From: Vreelandella neptunia
Lineage (GTDB): Bacteria > Pseudomonadota > Gammaproteobacteria > Pseudomonadales > Halomonadaceae
Assembly: GCF_000712975.1 (NCBI RefSeq)
Contig: NZ_JHQL01000003.1
Location: 434,001 to 498,000 of the forward strand
Length of the DNA: 64,000 bases
Direction of reading: 5' to 3'
Shown here: positions 26,546-35,419 of the stretch, one piece after another
Layout: every line of letters starts with the position of its first letter
Position numbering within the stretch: the first letter of the stretch is position 1
Position numbers and translations under genes: made by a program
The notes under the pieces: generated by a model
What the model was told of the DNA's origin: nothing
The model's database searches: none
Seen by the model: the letters and a program-made list of their open reading frames with translations, nothing else

Positions 26546-29194
26546 ATGAGTCACGACCTACACGAATCGCTACGTGATAACGTGCGTATTCTCGGTGATA
26601 GCCTGGGCCGTACGATTGCCGATGATTTAGGCCAGTCATTTGTTGATAAAATTGAAACGATTCGTGCCCATGCCAAGCGGGGACGCCAGGGCGATTCACT
26701 GCAGCAGCGTGAGCTTATAGAGTATCTACGTCAGTTGCCTGAACGCGATCTGCTGCCAGTGACGCGTGCGTTTAACCAGTTTTTGAACCTTGCCAATATT
26801 GCTGAGCAGCACTACCGGGCGCGCTTTCGCCGGGTGGAAGACTACAAGCCTGGCTCCCAGCCCGTACTTGGTGAGCTGCTAAGCCGTGCACAGCAGGCGG
26901 GTAATTCACCCCGTAAATTAGTAGAAACCCTGGCCAGTATGCGCGTTGAGCTAGTGCTGACTGCCCACCCTACAGAAGTTATTCGCCGCACGTTGATTCA
27001 AAAATACGACGCTATCGACGAATGCCTAACCGCCATTGAAAGCTCTGAAGACTACCCAGAGCGTGGCACTCGTGCCCAGGGCCGCTTGGAAGAGTTGATC
27101 AGTCAGGCGTGGCATACCGATGAGATTCGTCATGAACGGCCAACCCCCGTGGATGAGGCCAAATGGGGCTTTGCGGTTATCGAAAACTCCTTATGGCAGG
27201 CAGTGCCAGACTTCCATCGCGATTTGGATAATTTATTACTCGATACTGCCGGCGAACGTTTGCCGTTGGATGCCGCGCCCATTCGCTACGCCTCCTGGAT
27301 GGGCGGTGACCGAGATGGCAATCCAAATGTCACCGCGCGGGTAACGCGAGAGGTGCTGTTGTTGGGCCGATGGATGGCCGCTGATCTCTATTTACGTGAT
27401 CTTGAACAGCTGAAAACCGAGCTTTCAATGTGGAAAGCCAACAGCGCCTTGAAGGCAGAGGTGGGAGAAGTTGCCGAGCCTTACCGCGAGCTGCTTAAGC
27501 GTCTGCTAAATAAAATGGAAGCCACACGCGACTGGGCTAAAGCAGAGTTGGACGGCCGTAACTATGACGGTGGACCAATTATTGAAACCCGAGACCAGCT
27601 CTACGCGCCACTGCTGGCATGCTACCGCTCGCTGTGTGATGTCGGGCTGGACACCATCGCAAACGGTGCGCTGCTGGATACCTTGCGTCGGGTAGCAGTG
27701 TTCGGTGTCACGCTGACCAAACTTGACTTGCGCCAAGAGGCCAGTCGCCATGCCCAGGTAATGGAAGAACTCACCAGTGCATTGGGCTTGGGCCATTACC
27801 AGGACTGGAACGAAGCACAGCGCCAAGAGTTTCTGCTCGCTGAGCTTGAATCACGGCGGCCGCTGATCCCACGCCGTTGGGAGTGTTCGGCAGAATCCCG
27901 TGAAGTGCTCGATACCTTCAAAGTGATTGCCCAAGAGCATGCTGAAGCGTTGGGTACCTATATTATCTCGATGGCTGCCGAGCCTTCTGACGTATTAACC
28001 GTTGCGTTATTGATGAAGGAGGTGGGCGGCCAAGTCACATTGCCTATTGCACCACTGTTTGAAACCCTCAACGACCTTGATCATGCGGGCGATGTGGTTG
28101 ACCAATTGCTGGCGCTTCCCGGTTACCGGGCCCTGGCGAAAGACCGCCAAGAGGTCATGATTGGCTATTCAGACTCTGCTAAAGACGCCGGACAGCTTGC
28201 TGCTGCCTGGGCACAGTACCGTGCCCAAGAATCGTTAGTGAACGTATGTGAAAAACATGGCGTGGATTTGACGCTCTTTCATGGTCGTGGTGGCACCGTT
28301 GGTCGTGGTGGCGGCCCCGCGCATGCGGCGATCCTTTCCCAGCCGCCGGGCTCAGTGAATGGCAGCCTACGGGTAACAGAGCAAGGCGAAATGATCCGCT
28401 TTAAGTTTGGTCAGCCAGATATCGCGCTGCGCTCTATGGAAATTTACGCCTGTGCGGTCATGGAGGCGACATTATTGCCACCGCCTGCACCTGAGCCTCA
28501 CTGGCGTGAAGAGATGGAGCAGCTGGCGAAAGTGGCCCATGCCGCCTACGTGGGCGTGGTGCGTGAAGATCCTGACTTTGTTCCCTACTTCCGAGCGGTT
28601 ACGCCGGAAGGCGCACTGGGCAGACTGCCGCTTGGTTCTCGGCCGACTAAACGCCGTCAAGATGGCGGCGTGGAAACCTTGCGAGCGATTCCATGGATTT
28701 TTGCCTGGACACAGATTCGCCTGATGCTACCCGCTTGGTTGGGCAGCGGAGAAGCATTCTCGCGGCGTATAGAGCAGCCAGGTGGTCGGGAAGTGTTGCA
28801 AGAAATGCGCAGTCAGTGGCCCTTTTTTGGCACCTATCTTGATATGTTAGAGATGCTATTGGCCAAAGCGGATGTCGCGATTGCCGCTTACTATGAGCAT
28901 CGTTTGGTCGATGAGCCTTCGCTGAAAGCGCTGGGTAAGAAGTTACGTGAGCGTTTTGAGCGGCTTGAAAACGTGGTGTTGGATATTCTCCAGCAAGAGA
29001 AGCTGCTTGAAAACACCCCGCTTATTCGCCAAGCAATTGATGTGCGCAACCCTTACATCGACCCGCTTCATGGCTTGCAAGCGGAGCTTCTACAGCGTAA
29101 TCGGGACGCCGATGGTGCTATTAGTGCAGATCTCTCTCGTGCGCTTATGGTGACCATGGCCGGTATTGCGGCAGGTTTACGCAATACGGGTTAA
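26546..29194 (+). CDS. ppc: Phosphoenolpyruvate carboxylase
   Basis: Carboxylates phosphoenolpyruvate to oxaloacetate to refill the TCA cycle. ATG 26546 lies eight bases after AAGGAGG, giving 882 residues against 883 in E. coli; earlier in-frame ATGs at 26519 and 26540 are less well placed. Signatures are VLTAHPTEVIRRT (catalytic His), GYSDSAKDAGQLAAAW, and the Gly-rich HGRGGTVGRGGGPAH loop. It ends RNTG, the usual C-terminus that enters the active site. A strong terminator follows. Confidence 0.97.
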   Translation: MSHDLHESLRDNVRILGDSLGRTIADDLGQSFVDKIETIRAHAKRGRQGDSLQQRELIEYLRQLPERDLLPVTRAFNQFLNLANIAEQHYRARFRRVEDYKPGSQPVLGELLSRAQQAGNSPRKLVETLASMRVELVLTAHPTEVIRRTLIQKYDAIDECLTAIESSEDYPERGTRAQGRLEELISQAWHTDEIRHERPTPVDEAKWGFAVIENSLWQAVPDFHRDLDNLLLDTAGERLPLDAAPIRYASWMGGDRDGNPNVTARVTREVLLLGRWMAADLYLRDLEQLKTELSMWKANSALKAEVGEVAEPYRELLKRLLNKMEATRDWAKAELDGRNYDGGPIIETRDQLYAPLLACYRSLCDVGLDTIANGALLDTLRRVAVFGVTLTKLDLRQEASRHAQVMEELTSALGLGHYQDWNEAQRQEFLLAELESRRPLIPRRWECSAESREVLDTFKVIAQEHAEALGTYIISMAAEPSDVLTVALLMKEVGGQVTLPIAPLFETLNDLDHAGDVVDQLLALPGYRALAKDRQEVMIGYSDSAKDAGQLAAAWAQYRAQESLVNVCEKHGVDLTLFHGRGGTVGRGGGPAHAAILSQPPGSVNGSLRVTEQGEMIRFKFGQPDIALRSMEIYACAVMEATLLPPPAPEPHWREEMEQLAKVAHAAYVGVVREDPDFVPYFRAVTPEGALGRLPLGSRPTKRRQDGGVETLRAIPWIFAWTQIRLMLPAWLGSGEAFSRRIEQPGGREVLQEMRSQWPFFGTYLDMLEMLLAKADVAIAAYYEHRLVDEPSLKALGKKLRERFERLENVVLDILQQEKLLENTPLIRQAIDVRNPYIDPLHGLQAELLQRNRDADGAISADLSRALMVTMAGIAAGLRNTG

Positions 29195-29214
29195 GCCCAC
29201 TGTTTTGCTCAATC

Positions 29215-29247
29215 AGCGCTGCGGCCATTTGGCGGCAGCGCTTTTTT
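29215..29247 (+). terminator. Intrinsic terminator of ppc
   Basis: AGCGCTGC at 29215-29222 pairs with GCAGCGCT, with inner GCC/GGC pairing around ATTT, followed by a run of six T. This is a textbook rho-independent terminator 20 bases after the ppc stop. Confidence 0.9.
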
Positions 29248-29273
29248 AATCGACTACCGTTGGTTGACGCTTT

Positions 29274-30293
29274 ATGTCGTTACGAAAATCTACCCGTATC
29301 AATAAATACATCAGCGAAAGTGGTTTATGTTCCCGCCGAGAGGCTGACCGCTATGTTGAGCAAGGCAACGTTTGGATTAATGGGCGTCGGGCAACGACAG
29401 GCGACCAAGTGGTGCCGGGTGATCGGGTTAAGGTCAACGGTCAGGACATAGAGCCTCAGGAAGAAGAGGATTTAGTGCTTATTGCGCTAAATAAGCCGGT
29501 GGGAATTGTCAGCACCACTGAGTCCAGCGAAAAATACAATATTGTTGAATTCGTTAAGCACGGTACACGAATTTTCCCGATCGGGCGGCTGGATAAAGAT
29601 TCACAAGGGCTTATCTTTTTGACCAATAACGGCGACTTGGTTAATAAAATCCTGCGCGCCAATAACAATCACGAAAAAGAGTATGTGGTAACCGTCAATA
29701 AGCCGATTACCGATGAATTTGTGGCAGGCATGCAAAAGGGTGTGCCTATCCTGGGGCAAGTGACTAAAAAGTGTAAAGTGACCAAAGAGTCGACGTTTGT
29801 GTTCACTATTACGCTGGTGCAAGGGCTGAACCGCCAGATCCGCCGTATGTGCGAGTACTTTGGCTACGAGGTCACCCAGCTGGTTCGCACGCGAATTATG
29901 AATGTCTCTCTGCAAGGATTGGCTCTGGGCGACTGGCGGGATTTAACTCCCAAAGAGATTGACACTATCATTGCGTTAACCGAACGCTCTGGGGCTGCGC
30001 CCGAAAAAAACAAACCCAAAAAATTCGATGCGACCGAAAGGCCTAACTACAGTGCACGCTCCAGTGCGAAAAAAGCAAAGAAACCAGCAGCTAAACGAGC
30101 ACCACCTGACGCTAAAGCAGCCAATAAAAAGCACCAAGACCCTAAAGCCAAAACGGCTGCTTCCGGTAAGCCCAGCGGTAGGGGCAAACCATCTGGAAAG
30201 CCGGCTGCTAAAGGCAAAGGAAAGCCGGTCAATAAAAATCGCGCTGGGCGTAGCAAGCTTGCTACGAGCAAGCCGCTACAGCGGCGCAAATAA
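29274..30293 (+). CDS. rluF: 23S rRNA pseudouridine synthase RluF
   Basis: Converts uridine 2604 of 23S rRNA to pseudouridine. The 339-residue protein has an N-terminal S4 domain ([20 protein letters not shown]) and the RsuA/RluF catalytic core with Asp in [19 protein letters not shown] and the loop [17 protein letters not shown]. The [15 protein letters not shown] wording is typical of RluF. After about residue 235 it continues into a roughly 100-residue tail rich in Lys, Ala and Pro, probably disordered and RNA-binding. RluB-type enzymes are the main alternative. Confidence 0.88.
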   Translation: MSLRKSTRINKYISESGLCSRREADRYVEQGNVWINGRRATTGDQVVPGDRVKVNGQDIEPQEEEDLVLIALNKPVGIVSTTESSEKYNIVEFVKHGTRIFPIGRLDKDSQGLIFLTNNGDLVNKILRANNNHEKEYVVTVNKPITDEFVAGMQKGVPILGQVTKKCKVTKESTFVFTITLVQGLNRQIRRMCEYFGYEVTQLVRTRIMNVSLQGLALGDWRDLTPKEIDTIIALTERSGAAPEKNKPKKFDATERPNYSARSSAKKAKKPAAKRAPPDAKAANKKHQDPKAKTAASGKPSGRGKPSGKPAAKGKGKPVNKNRAGRSKLATSKPLQRRK

Positions 30294-30326
30294 TGCGTGC
30301 GCCGAGCAGATTAAGATGACTAACAA

Positions 30327-30605
30327 ATGATAAGTCTTGTTGCAGCGTCCTATGTGTTGGTCAGCGTGATCACATATGGGGTTTATGCCGTGGATAAAAG
30401 GGCGGCAGTTAAACGGCGCCGCCGAGTGAGCGAGAAAACGCTCCACCTGATGGCGCTTGCGGGTGGTTGGCCGGGAGCGTGGCTGGCGCAACAACGTCTA
30501 CGGCATAAGACCCAAAAGACCCGCTTTCGGCGTCTCTTTTGGGTCACCGTGGTGCTCAATGTGGCTGCACTATCGGGGCTGTTAGCCGTTATGCCGCTGG
30601 GTTAG
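30327..30605 (+). CDS. DUF1294 family small membrane protein
   Basis: A 92-residue protein with an N-terminal transmembrane segment (ISLVAASYVLVSVITYGVYAVD), a basic central loop with the DUF1294-like pattern VSEKTLHLMALAGGWPGAWLAQQ, HKTQKTRFRRLFWV, and a second hydrophobic stretch at the C-terminus. Function of the family is unknown; in some proteins this domain follows a cold-shock domain, absent here. Its 3' end overlaps the convergent trpG gene by 17 bases. Confidence 0.82.
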   Translation: MISLVAASYVLVSVITYGVYAVDKRAAVKRRRRVSEKTLHLMALAGGWPGAWLAQQRLRHKTQKTRFRRLFWVTVVLNVAALSGLLAVMPLG

Positions 30606-31275
30606 GTGCAAAAGCAGGTGCAAAAAGGAAGTTAGCAATTAACTCTTTGCCTCCTTCAGTAGCAAACGATTCAGGGTGAAACTGAATGCCATGAATGGGG
30701 TAGTCGCGGTGCTTTACGCCCATTAATTCAAATTCGTCTATCGTTTGCCAGTGGCTGCGTTGTTCAAACTTATCAGCGCCTAAAGCGCCTACCGCTGCGG
30801 TTACTTCCAAACAGTCGGGCAGAGTGAACGCATCGGCAATCAATGAGTGATAGCGCATTACCTCAAGCTGGTCGGGTACGCCATTAAACACCGAGCGGTT
30901 GTTGTGGTTGATCGGGCTGATTTTGCCGTGCATCGGCAGCGGTGCTTTCACTACCTTGCCGCCAAAGACATGCACAATGCCTTGCATGCCTAAGCAAACG
31001 CCCAACAGTGGCGTAGTTTTGCCTAGTTTTTCGATGACTTCAGCACAGACCCCAAAGTAACGCGGGTCATCCGGCGAGCCTGGGCCAGGAGAGATGATAA
31101 TGCGATCAGGTGCCATGGCTTCAATGGCTTTGAAGTCGATCTGGTTGTTGCGCTTAACAAGTATCTCGAAATGGGGCAGCTCGCCGCGATTCTTCTCCGT
31201 GGTCAAAATCTCACCAATAAACTGATACAGGTTATAGGTGAAGGAGTCATAGTTATCGATAATTAGCACTTTCAT
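30589..31275 (-). CDS. trpG: Anthranilate synthase component II (glutamine amidotransferase)
   Basis: Supplies ammonia from glutamine to TrpE for anthranilate synthesis. The 228-residue protein begins MKVLIIDNYDSFTYNLYQF, and has oxyanion loop SPGPGSPDD, nucleophile Cys in LGVCLGMQG near residue 94, and His-Glu in GIQFHPESFATEGG. It overlaps trpE by four bases (ATGA). PabA-type amidotransferases are similar, but the partner is TrpE-like. No trpD or trpC follows, so the later pathway genes must lie elsewhere. Confidence 0.9.
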   Translation of the reverse strand: MKVLIIDNYDSFTYNLYQFIGEILTTEKNRGELPHFEILVKRNNQIDFKAIEAMAPDRIIISPGPGSPDDPRYFGVCAEVIEKLGKTTPLLGVCLGMQGIVHVFGGKVVKAPLPMHGKISPINHNNRSVFNGVPDQLEVMRYHSLIADAFTLPDCLEVTAAVGALGADKFEQRSHWQTIDEFELMGVKHRDYPIHGIQFHPESFATEGGKELIANFLFAPAFAPNPAA

Positions 31276-32696
31276 GCTTGGCTCTCCATGTCCGTACCTG
31301 CGCTCATAAAAGGGGCAAGGGCTTCGCGTGTGCCGGCAAATTTACGGCGAATTTCCTCGTACTCGTCTTCGGCGTTGCTATCAAACACGTTGCCGCCACA
31401 GGTTTGTACGTAAGCGCTTTCACCGTTTACAAACACCGTACGAATCGGAATCGCGAAGGTGCAGTCGCCGTTGAAAGAGAACTGGCCAACTGCGCCGCCG
31501 TAAGGGCCACGCCCATCGATTTCCAAATCATCGATAATTTTCATTGCTTCAATTTTAGGCGCGCCTGTCAGCGTACCCGCGGGGAAGTTACTGGCAAGTG
31601 AGGTAAACATATCCTCGCCTTCAGCAATAATACCGACAATTTCACTGGAGATATGCTGCACGTGGCTAAAGCGTTTGATATCCATCAGGCTACGCACTTT
31701 TACCGTGCCAAACTGCGCCACTCGACCAATATCATTGCGGTGTAGATCCACAATCATATTGTGTTCGGCAATCTCTTTAGGGTCGTTGAGTAGTGCACGA
31801 GCTAACTGAGTGTCTTCTTGCGGGGTTTTGCCACGCGTGGTGGTTCCTGCCAGCGGGAAGGTCTCCATTTCGCCCTGGCGGAGCCTGAACAGAAGTTCCG
31901 GGCTTGCACCAATTAGCTTCTGCTCGCCGAATTTTACGTAGTACATCTGTGGCGATGGGTTGATCGTGCGCAACTGATCGTAGAGCGCTAATGTGTCGCC
32001 TTTAATGCTAAAGCGTTTTTTAAAGCCGACTTCGCACTGAAACACCTTACCGTCGATAATATCCTGTTTCACTTTGGCCACTGCTTCAGCATGCTCTTCG
32101 CGGCTCATGGTGTCGCCCAACGCAGTGATGTGCAACGCGCCAGCAGGTAAATCATCAGCGTCGATCAAGGTTTGCAAAAACTCATAGCGGCTATTGTCGT
32201 AATAAAAATAGGTGACTTCCCCGGTCATTTTGTCGAGGATCAAGCCATCTTTATAAAGGCCAAACCGAAACGTGTCGAAATCGTCACTAGCTTTCAACGT
32301 TAGCGAAGGCTCAAAGTATTGCATGGCGTCATAACCGAGATAACCGCTTAGCCCACCTGCATACTTACGGGAAATAATATTCTGGGGAATCAGGCTGCGC
32401 AGCAGTTCATAAGGGTTATCGCTTGGATAGTGGTTTGCATGGCCGTCACGATCTTCAATCGTCAGCGTGCTGCCATTGGCGTAGAGCGTGTATTCCGGGT
32501 CAAAGCCAATAATAGAGTGGCGCGCCATATGGCTATCTTCGCCGAGCGATTCCAGCATGTAACAGGTATCAAATTGACGCTCAATTTTTTGAAACAGTGC
32601 AAAAAAATCACAGTCTGCTGCCAAGGTAACGTAGTGAGGCTTGCGCGGCAGCGTGAAAGGCTGCGGGCCTGATGAAGCAGGCGTAGTCGTCGTCAT
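31272..32696 (-). CDS. trpE: Anthranilate synthase component I
   Basis: Chorismate-using enzyme that makes anthranilate with TrpG. The 474-residue protein has LES at residues 48-50, which matches the tryptophan feedback site of TrpE, and FPLAGTTTRGKT, where Ala rather than the PabB-type Lys supports anthranilate chemistry. The chorismate-binding core AGTLTGAPKIEAM and YGGAVGQFSFNGD are intact. It follows trpR by two bases and overlaps trpG by four, so all three form one operon. A role in a secondary pathway is not excluded, but TrpR control argues for tryptophan synthesis. Confidence 0.88.
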   Translation of the reverse strand: MTTTTPASSGPQPFTLPRKPHYVTLAADCDFFALFQKIERQFDTCYMLESLGEDSHMARHSIIGFDPEYTLYANGSTLTIEDRDGHANHYPSDNPYELLRSLIPQNIISRKYAGGLSGYLGYDAMQYFEPSLTLKASDDFDTFRFGLYKDGLILDKMTGEVTYFYYDNSRYEFLQTLIDADDLPAGALHITALGDTMSREEHAEAVAKVKQDIIDGKVFQCEVGFKKRFSIKGDTLALYDQLRTINPSPQMYYVKFGEQKLIGASPELLFRLRQGEMETFPLAGTTTRGKTPQEDTQLARALLNDPKEIAEHNMIVDLHRNDIGRVAQFGTVKVRSLMDIKRFSHVQHISSEIVGIIAEGEDMFTSLASNFPAGTLTGAPKIEAMKIIDDLEIDGRGPYGGAVGQFSFNGDCTFAIPIRTVFVNGESAYVQTCGGNVFDSNAEDEYEEIRRKFAGTREALAPFMSAGTDMESQA

Positions 32697-32698
32697 GA

Positions 32699-32992
32699 TT
32701 AATCGGTCCGTGAAGTGGGTGACGGTATTAATGAGGGTAACGATGAAGAGGGTTGCGCTGTTAAAGCGCGTGAACCCCGGGAAACCGTGGCAATACCAAC
32801 GCCCAGCGTTTCAGCAATTTTGCGATGGGGGACACCGTCACGTAGAAGCTTAAAAATCTGTAGGCGCTTACTGATTTCTTGGTACTCTGCGGGCGTTAAT
32901 AAACTAGCCAGTGCCTCGTGCATCGCCTTCGGCGAATCAATGGCAAGCAGGTAGCGTATTAAATCCGCCTGAAGGTCATCATCAAATGACAT
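32699..32992 (-). CDS. trpR: Trp repressor family regulator
   Basis: Small helix-turn-helix protein of 97 residues, similar in size to E. coli TrpR (108). The core LTPAEYQEISKRLQIFKLL, RKIAETLGVGIATVSRGSRAL matches TrpR, including the GxGIAT[V/I]xRGS reader helix. The Ser/Pro-rich C-terminal tail is extra. It is the first gene of trpR-trpE-trpG, and a perfect palindrome with the TrpR core motif lies 35 bases upstream, so self-regulation with tryptophan as co-repressor is likely. In E. coli trpR is not linked to trpE. Confidence 0.88.
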   Translation of the reverse strand: MSFDDDLQADLIRYLLAIDSPKAMHEALASLLTPAEYQEISKRLQIFKLLRDGVPHRKIAETLGVGIATVSRGSRALTAQPSSSLPSLIPSPTSRTD

Positions 32993-33027
32993 AGAGCGAG
33001 CTCACTGTGTAGCCACAACAATTAAGT

Positions 33028-33067
33028 AATAAGTTACTGTACTAGCGTACTAGTACAGTAACTTATT
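33028..33067. promoter_or_regulatory. TrpR operator palindrome
   Basis: AATAAGTTACTGTACTAG at 33028-33045 and CTAGTACAGTAACTTATT at 33050-33067 are perfect inverted repeats separated by CGTA. The centre reads GTACTAGCGTACTAGTAC, giving CTAG-N4-CTAG exactly as in E. coli trp operators (CTAGTTAACTAG). It sits between divergent trpR and the Kef-type gene, 35 and 43 bases from their starts. The TrpR assignment rests on this core and on the adjacent trpR gene. Confidence 0.85.
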
Positions 33068-33110
33068 GCTCAGCGAAGTCAAGCCGTTCGCGGCAATTTG
33101 AGGAAACCCA

Positions 33111-35009
33111 ATGACTGGTTACTTTATTCAAGCGTTTATCTATCTTATTGCAGCGGTGATTGCTGTTCCCCTGGCCAAGCGTTTAGGGCTGGGTTCGGTG
33201 CTTGGTTATTTGGTAGCAGGGGTAGTGATTGGCCCTGTGTTGGGGCTAGTAGGGCAAGAAACCACTACTATTCAGCATTTTGCTGAGTTCGGCGTTGTGA
33301 TGATGCTGTTTTTAGTCGGTATGGAGCTTGACCCAAAAGGTCTGTGGGCCATGCGGATACGGCTAGTAGGGCTAGGCGGTTTGCAGGTAGTGATTACTGC
33401 TGCTGCAGGCGCGGCCATTGCCTGGTGGCTGGGACTTGCTTGGCAAACGTCTCTTGCTATTGGGCTGATTTTCGCACTTTCCTCAACAGCGATTGTGCTG
33501 CAAACCTTAAATGAAAAAGGGCTTACAAAAACCGAAGGTGGGCGTAGCGCTTTTTCAGTGCTGTTGTTTCAGGATATCGCGGTGATTTTGATGCTGGCGC
33601 TGATTCCGTTATTGGCGCTACCCGAGCTAACGGGAGAAAGCGGAAATAATATTGAACACGGCAGCCTTAGTCTTGTAGAGGGTATGTCGGCATGGCTCCA
33701 TGGCCTGGTAGTAGTGGGAGCCATAGGCGTTGTGATTATGGGTGGACATTATCTTGGCCCAATACTGTTTCGCTACGTAGTTTCTTCCGGCTTGAGAGAA
33801 GTATTTACGGCTGCCGCTTTAATGCTGGTTATTGGCATTGCTGCGCTGATGGGAATTGTCAATTTGTCTCCAGCACTTGGTGCGTTTCTAGCAGGTATCG
33901 TACTCGCTAACAGCGAATTCAAGCACGAGATAGAGGCCAATATCGAGCCGTTCAAAGGGCTTTTACTAGGACTGTTTTTTATCACCGTCGGGGCGGGTAT
34001 AAATTTCCAAGTATTTGCCGAGCAGTGGGCAATGGTAGTAGTGCTCGTGCTTGTCGTTATCCTTGTAAAGGGCATCGTTTTATTTGGTTTAGCATTACTG
34101 TTCCGGGTTCGAAGCAGCAATGGTTGGCTGTTTACGTTAAGCCTTGCTCAGGCAGGGGAATTTGGGTTTGTGCTGTTAACTTACAGCGTGCAGAGCAATG
34201 TTATTCCGCTGGATGTATCGCAATTACTGTCACTAGTTGTCGCGTTTTCCATGTTTGCAACGCCGCTTTTGTTTATTGCCTATGACCGCTTAGTACTGCC
34301 GCGCTATCAAACAGCTGAAAACAGTACTCGCGATGCCGATAGGATCGAAGAGCAAGCGCCGGTGATCATCGCCGGTGTCGGTCGTTTTGGGCAGATTGTA
34401 TGTCGCTTGTTGCGCGCCAATAACATTCCCATCGTGGCCTTAGATCTTGAAATGGAGCAAATTGAACTGCTCCGCCATATTCGAATTAAAAGCTATTTTG
34501 GCGATGCCAGCCGTTCAGATTTACTAGAAACTGCGGGTATCGCCAACGCGCGAGTGATGGTGGTGGCGATTGATGATCGCGAGCGTGCTGTTGATATGGT
34601 TAAGCACGTCAAGCATTACTACCCCAACGTTTGGGTATTGGCGCGTGCATTTGATCGCGGCCATGGGTATCAGCTTCGCGAAGCGGGGGCTGACGATGTG
34701 ACCAGAGAGGTTTATCACTCTGCACTGACGCTTGGTGGTCATACGTTAACGGCAATGGGGATTCACCCTATGCGTGCCAAGCAGATGACAGATACGTTTG
34801 AACAACATGAAAATGCTCATGAAGATGAGCTGTTTGAAGCCTGGAAAGAAATTGAAGAGGGCATTAGCTTTAGTCCGCGTTACGGCGAACTGTTTATGAA
34901 ACTGGAAGAAGCGCTGAGTAGGTCAATGCGGCACGGTTGGGATGAGTCAAATCAAGCTGACGAACCCGTATGGACGCCGCCTGAACAGACATCCGAAGAA
35001 AACCGCTAA
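33111..35009 (+). CDS. KefB/KefC-type monovalent cation:proton antiporter (CPA2)
   Basis: Inner-membrane potassium or sodium/proton antiporter with a regulatory domain. The 632-residue protein begins with about 12 transmembrane segments (FIQAFIYLIAAVIAVPLAKRL, VLGYLVAGVVIGPVLGLV, FGVVMMLFLVGMELDP, and so on). It then has a cytoplasmic RCK/TrkA-N domain starting near residue 418 with nucleotide-binding GVGRFGQIV, and an acidic C-terminal tail. GAGGA lies eight bases before the ATG. KefB and KefC cannot be told apart from sequence alone. Its promoter region holds the TrpR operator, so co-regulation is possible. Confidence 0.9.
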   Translation: MTGYFIQAFIYLIAAVIAVPLAKRLGLGSVLGYLVAGVVIGPVLGLVGQETTTIQHFAEFGVVMMLFLVGMELDPKGLWAMRIRLVGLGGLQVVITAAAGAAIAWWLGLAWQTSLAIGLIFALSSTAIVLQTLNEKGLTKTEGGRSAFSVLLFQDIAVILMLALIPLLALPELTGESGNNIEHGSLSLVEGMSAWLHGLVVVGAIGVVIMGGHYLGPILFRYVVSSGLREVFTAAALMLVIGIAALMGIVNLSPALGAFLAGIVLANSEFKHEIEANIEPFKGLLLGLFFITVGAGINFQVFAEQWAMVVVLVLVVILVKGIVLFGLALLFRVRSSNGWLFTLSLAQAGEFGFVLLTYSVQSNVIPLDVSQLLSLVVAFSMFATPLLFIAYDRLVLPRYQTAENSTRDADRIEEQAPVIIAGVGRFGQIVCRLLRANNIPIVALDLEMEQIELLRHIRIKSYFGDASRSDLLETAGIANARVMVVAIDDRERAVDMVKHVKHYYPNVWVLARAFDRGHGYQLREAGADDVTREVYHSALTLGGHTLTAMGIHPMRAKQMTDTFEQHENAHEDELFEAWKEIEEGISFSPRYGELFMKLEEALSRSMRHGWDESNQADEPVWTPPEQTSEENR

Positions 35010-35061
35010 AATGGCAGGTGCAGGGAAGCGCTTAACATATTGAAATGGCTAAGGAGGGCGC
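35006..35061 (-). pseudogene. Remnant 3' end of an outer-membrane protein gene
   Basis: Bases 35013-35054 match 43732-43773 at 38 of 42 positions, the differences all being A/G changes. On the minus strand this encodes SHFNMLSASLHLPF and a stop, the same C-terminus as the outer-membrane gene at 43725-44294. The remnant's stop overlaps the stop of the Kef-type gene. The rest of the gene is missing, replaced by Rhs sequence, so this is a fragment left by recombination or a boundary repeat of the Rhs locus. Confidence 0.8.
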
Positions 35062-35330
35062 TATCTATTGAGGTAATGCTGCTCACTGGCGCTATGGAGG
35101 CTGCGCAATGCGAGGTGATCCACCTGGCCCGTGGCGGTGTAGCCACGCTCTAAGATCAGTGGCTGGGTGTGATCGCCGCTGTTTACGCTTCGCTTAGGCG
35201 GCGCTGGGTCTCGCGGTGCAGGGCATCAGGTTCGAGGGCGATCTCCAGGTTGAGGTCGGGGGCGCTGAGACCGTGCAGGTGGCCGCTGCCGTAGGTGTAC
35301 CTAAGTTTAATGTGATTGAGTCATAGTGAA
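35062..35330 (-). pseudogene. Decayed third Rhs core copy
   Basis: This stretch closely matches parts of the intact Rhs copies (37068-37300 and 39042-39258), including the codons for ALEPDALHRETQRR. A five-base duplication near 35190 (CGCTT repeated) shifts the frame, and the would-be start region contains stops. Its upstream flank also resembles that of the orphan Rhs gene at 37308, so it is the relic of another orphan Rhs module. The surroundings from 35331 to 35419 hold only a hairpin. Confidence 0.85.
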
Positions 35331-35356
35331 TAGCGCTGATTGTGATTGCCCTGCAA

Positions 35357-35392
35357 CCGCCAAGGAATACAGCACAGTGCCCCCCCTGGCGG
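35357..35392. terminator. Hairpin upstream of the decayed Rhs copy
   Basis: CCGCCAAGG at 35357-35365 can pair with the CCCTGGCGG at 35384-35392 with a small bulge. A stronger hairpin with similar sequence lies at the same position relative to the orphan Rhs gene (37336-37370), which suggests each Rhs module carried one behind its immunity gene. Confidence 0.45.
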
Positions 35393-35419
35393 ATTGTGAC
35401 CTGGCACTATGTCCTCATC

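Noticed and set aside
30589..32696. PabAB or phenazine-type synthase instead of TrpEG
   Set aside because: The large subunit has the TrpE-type LES feedback motif and PLAGT rather than the PabB Lys, and the operon carries trpR and a TrpR-like operator.
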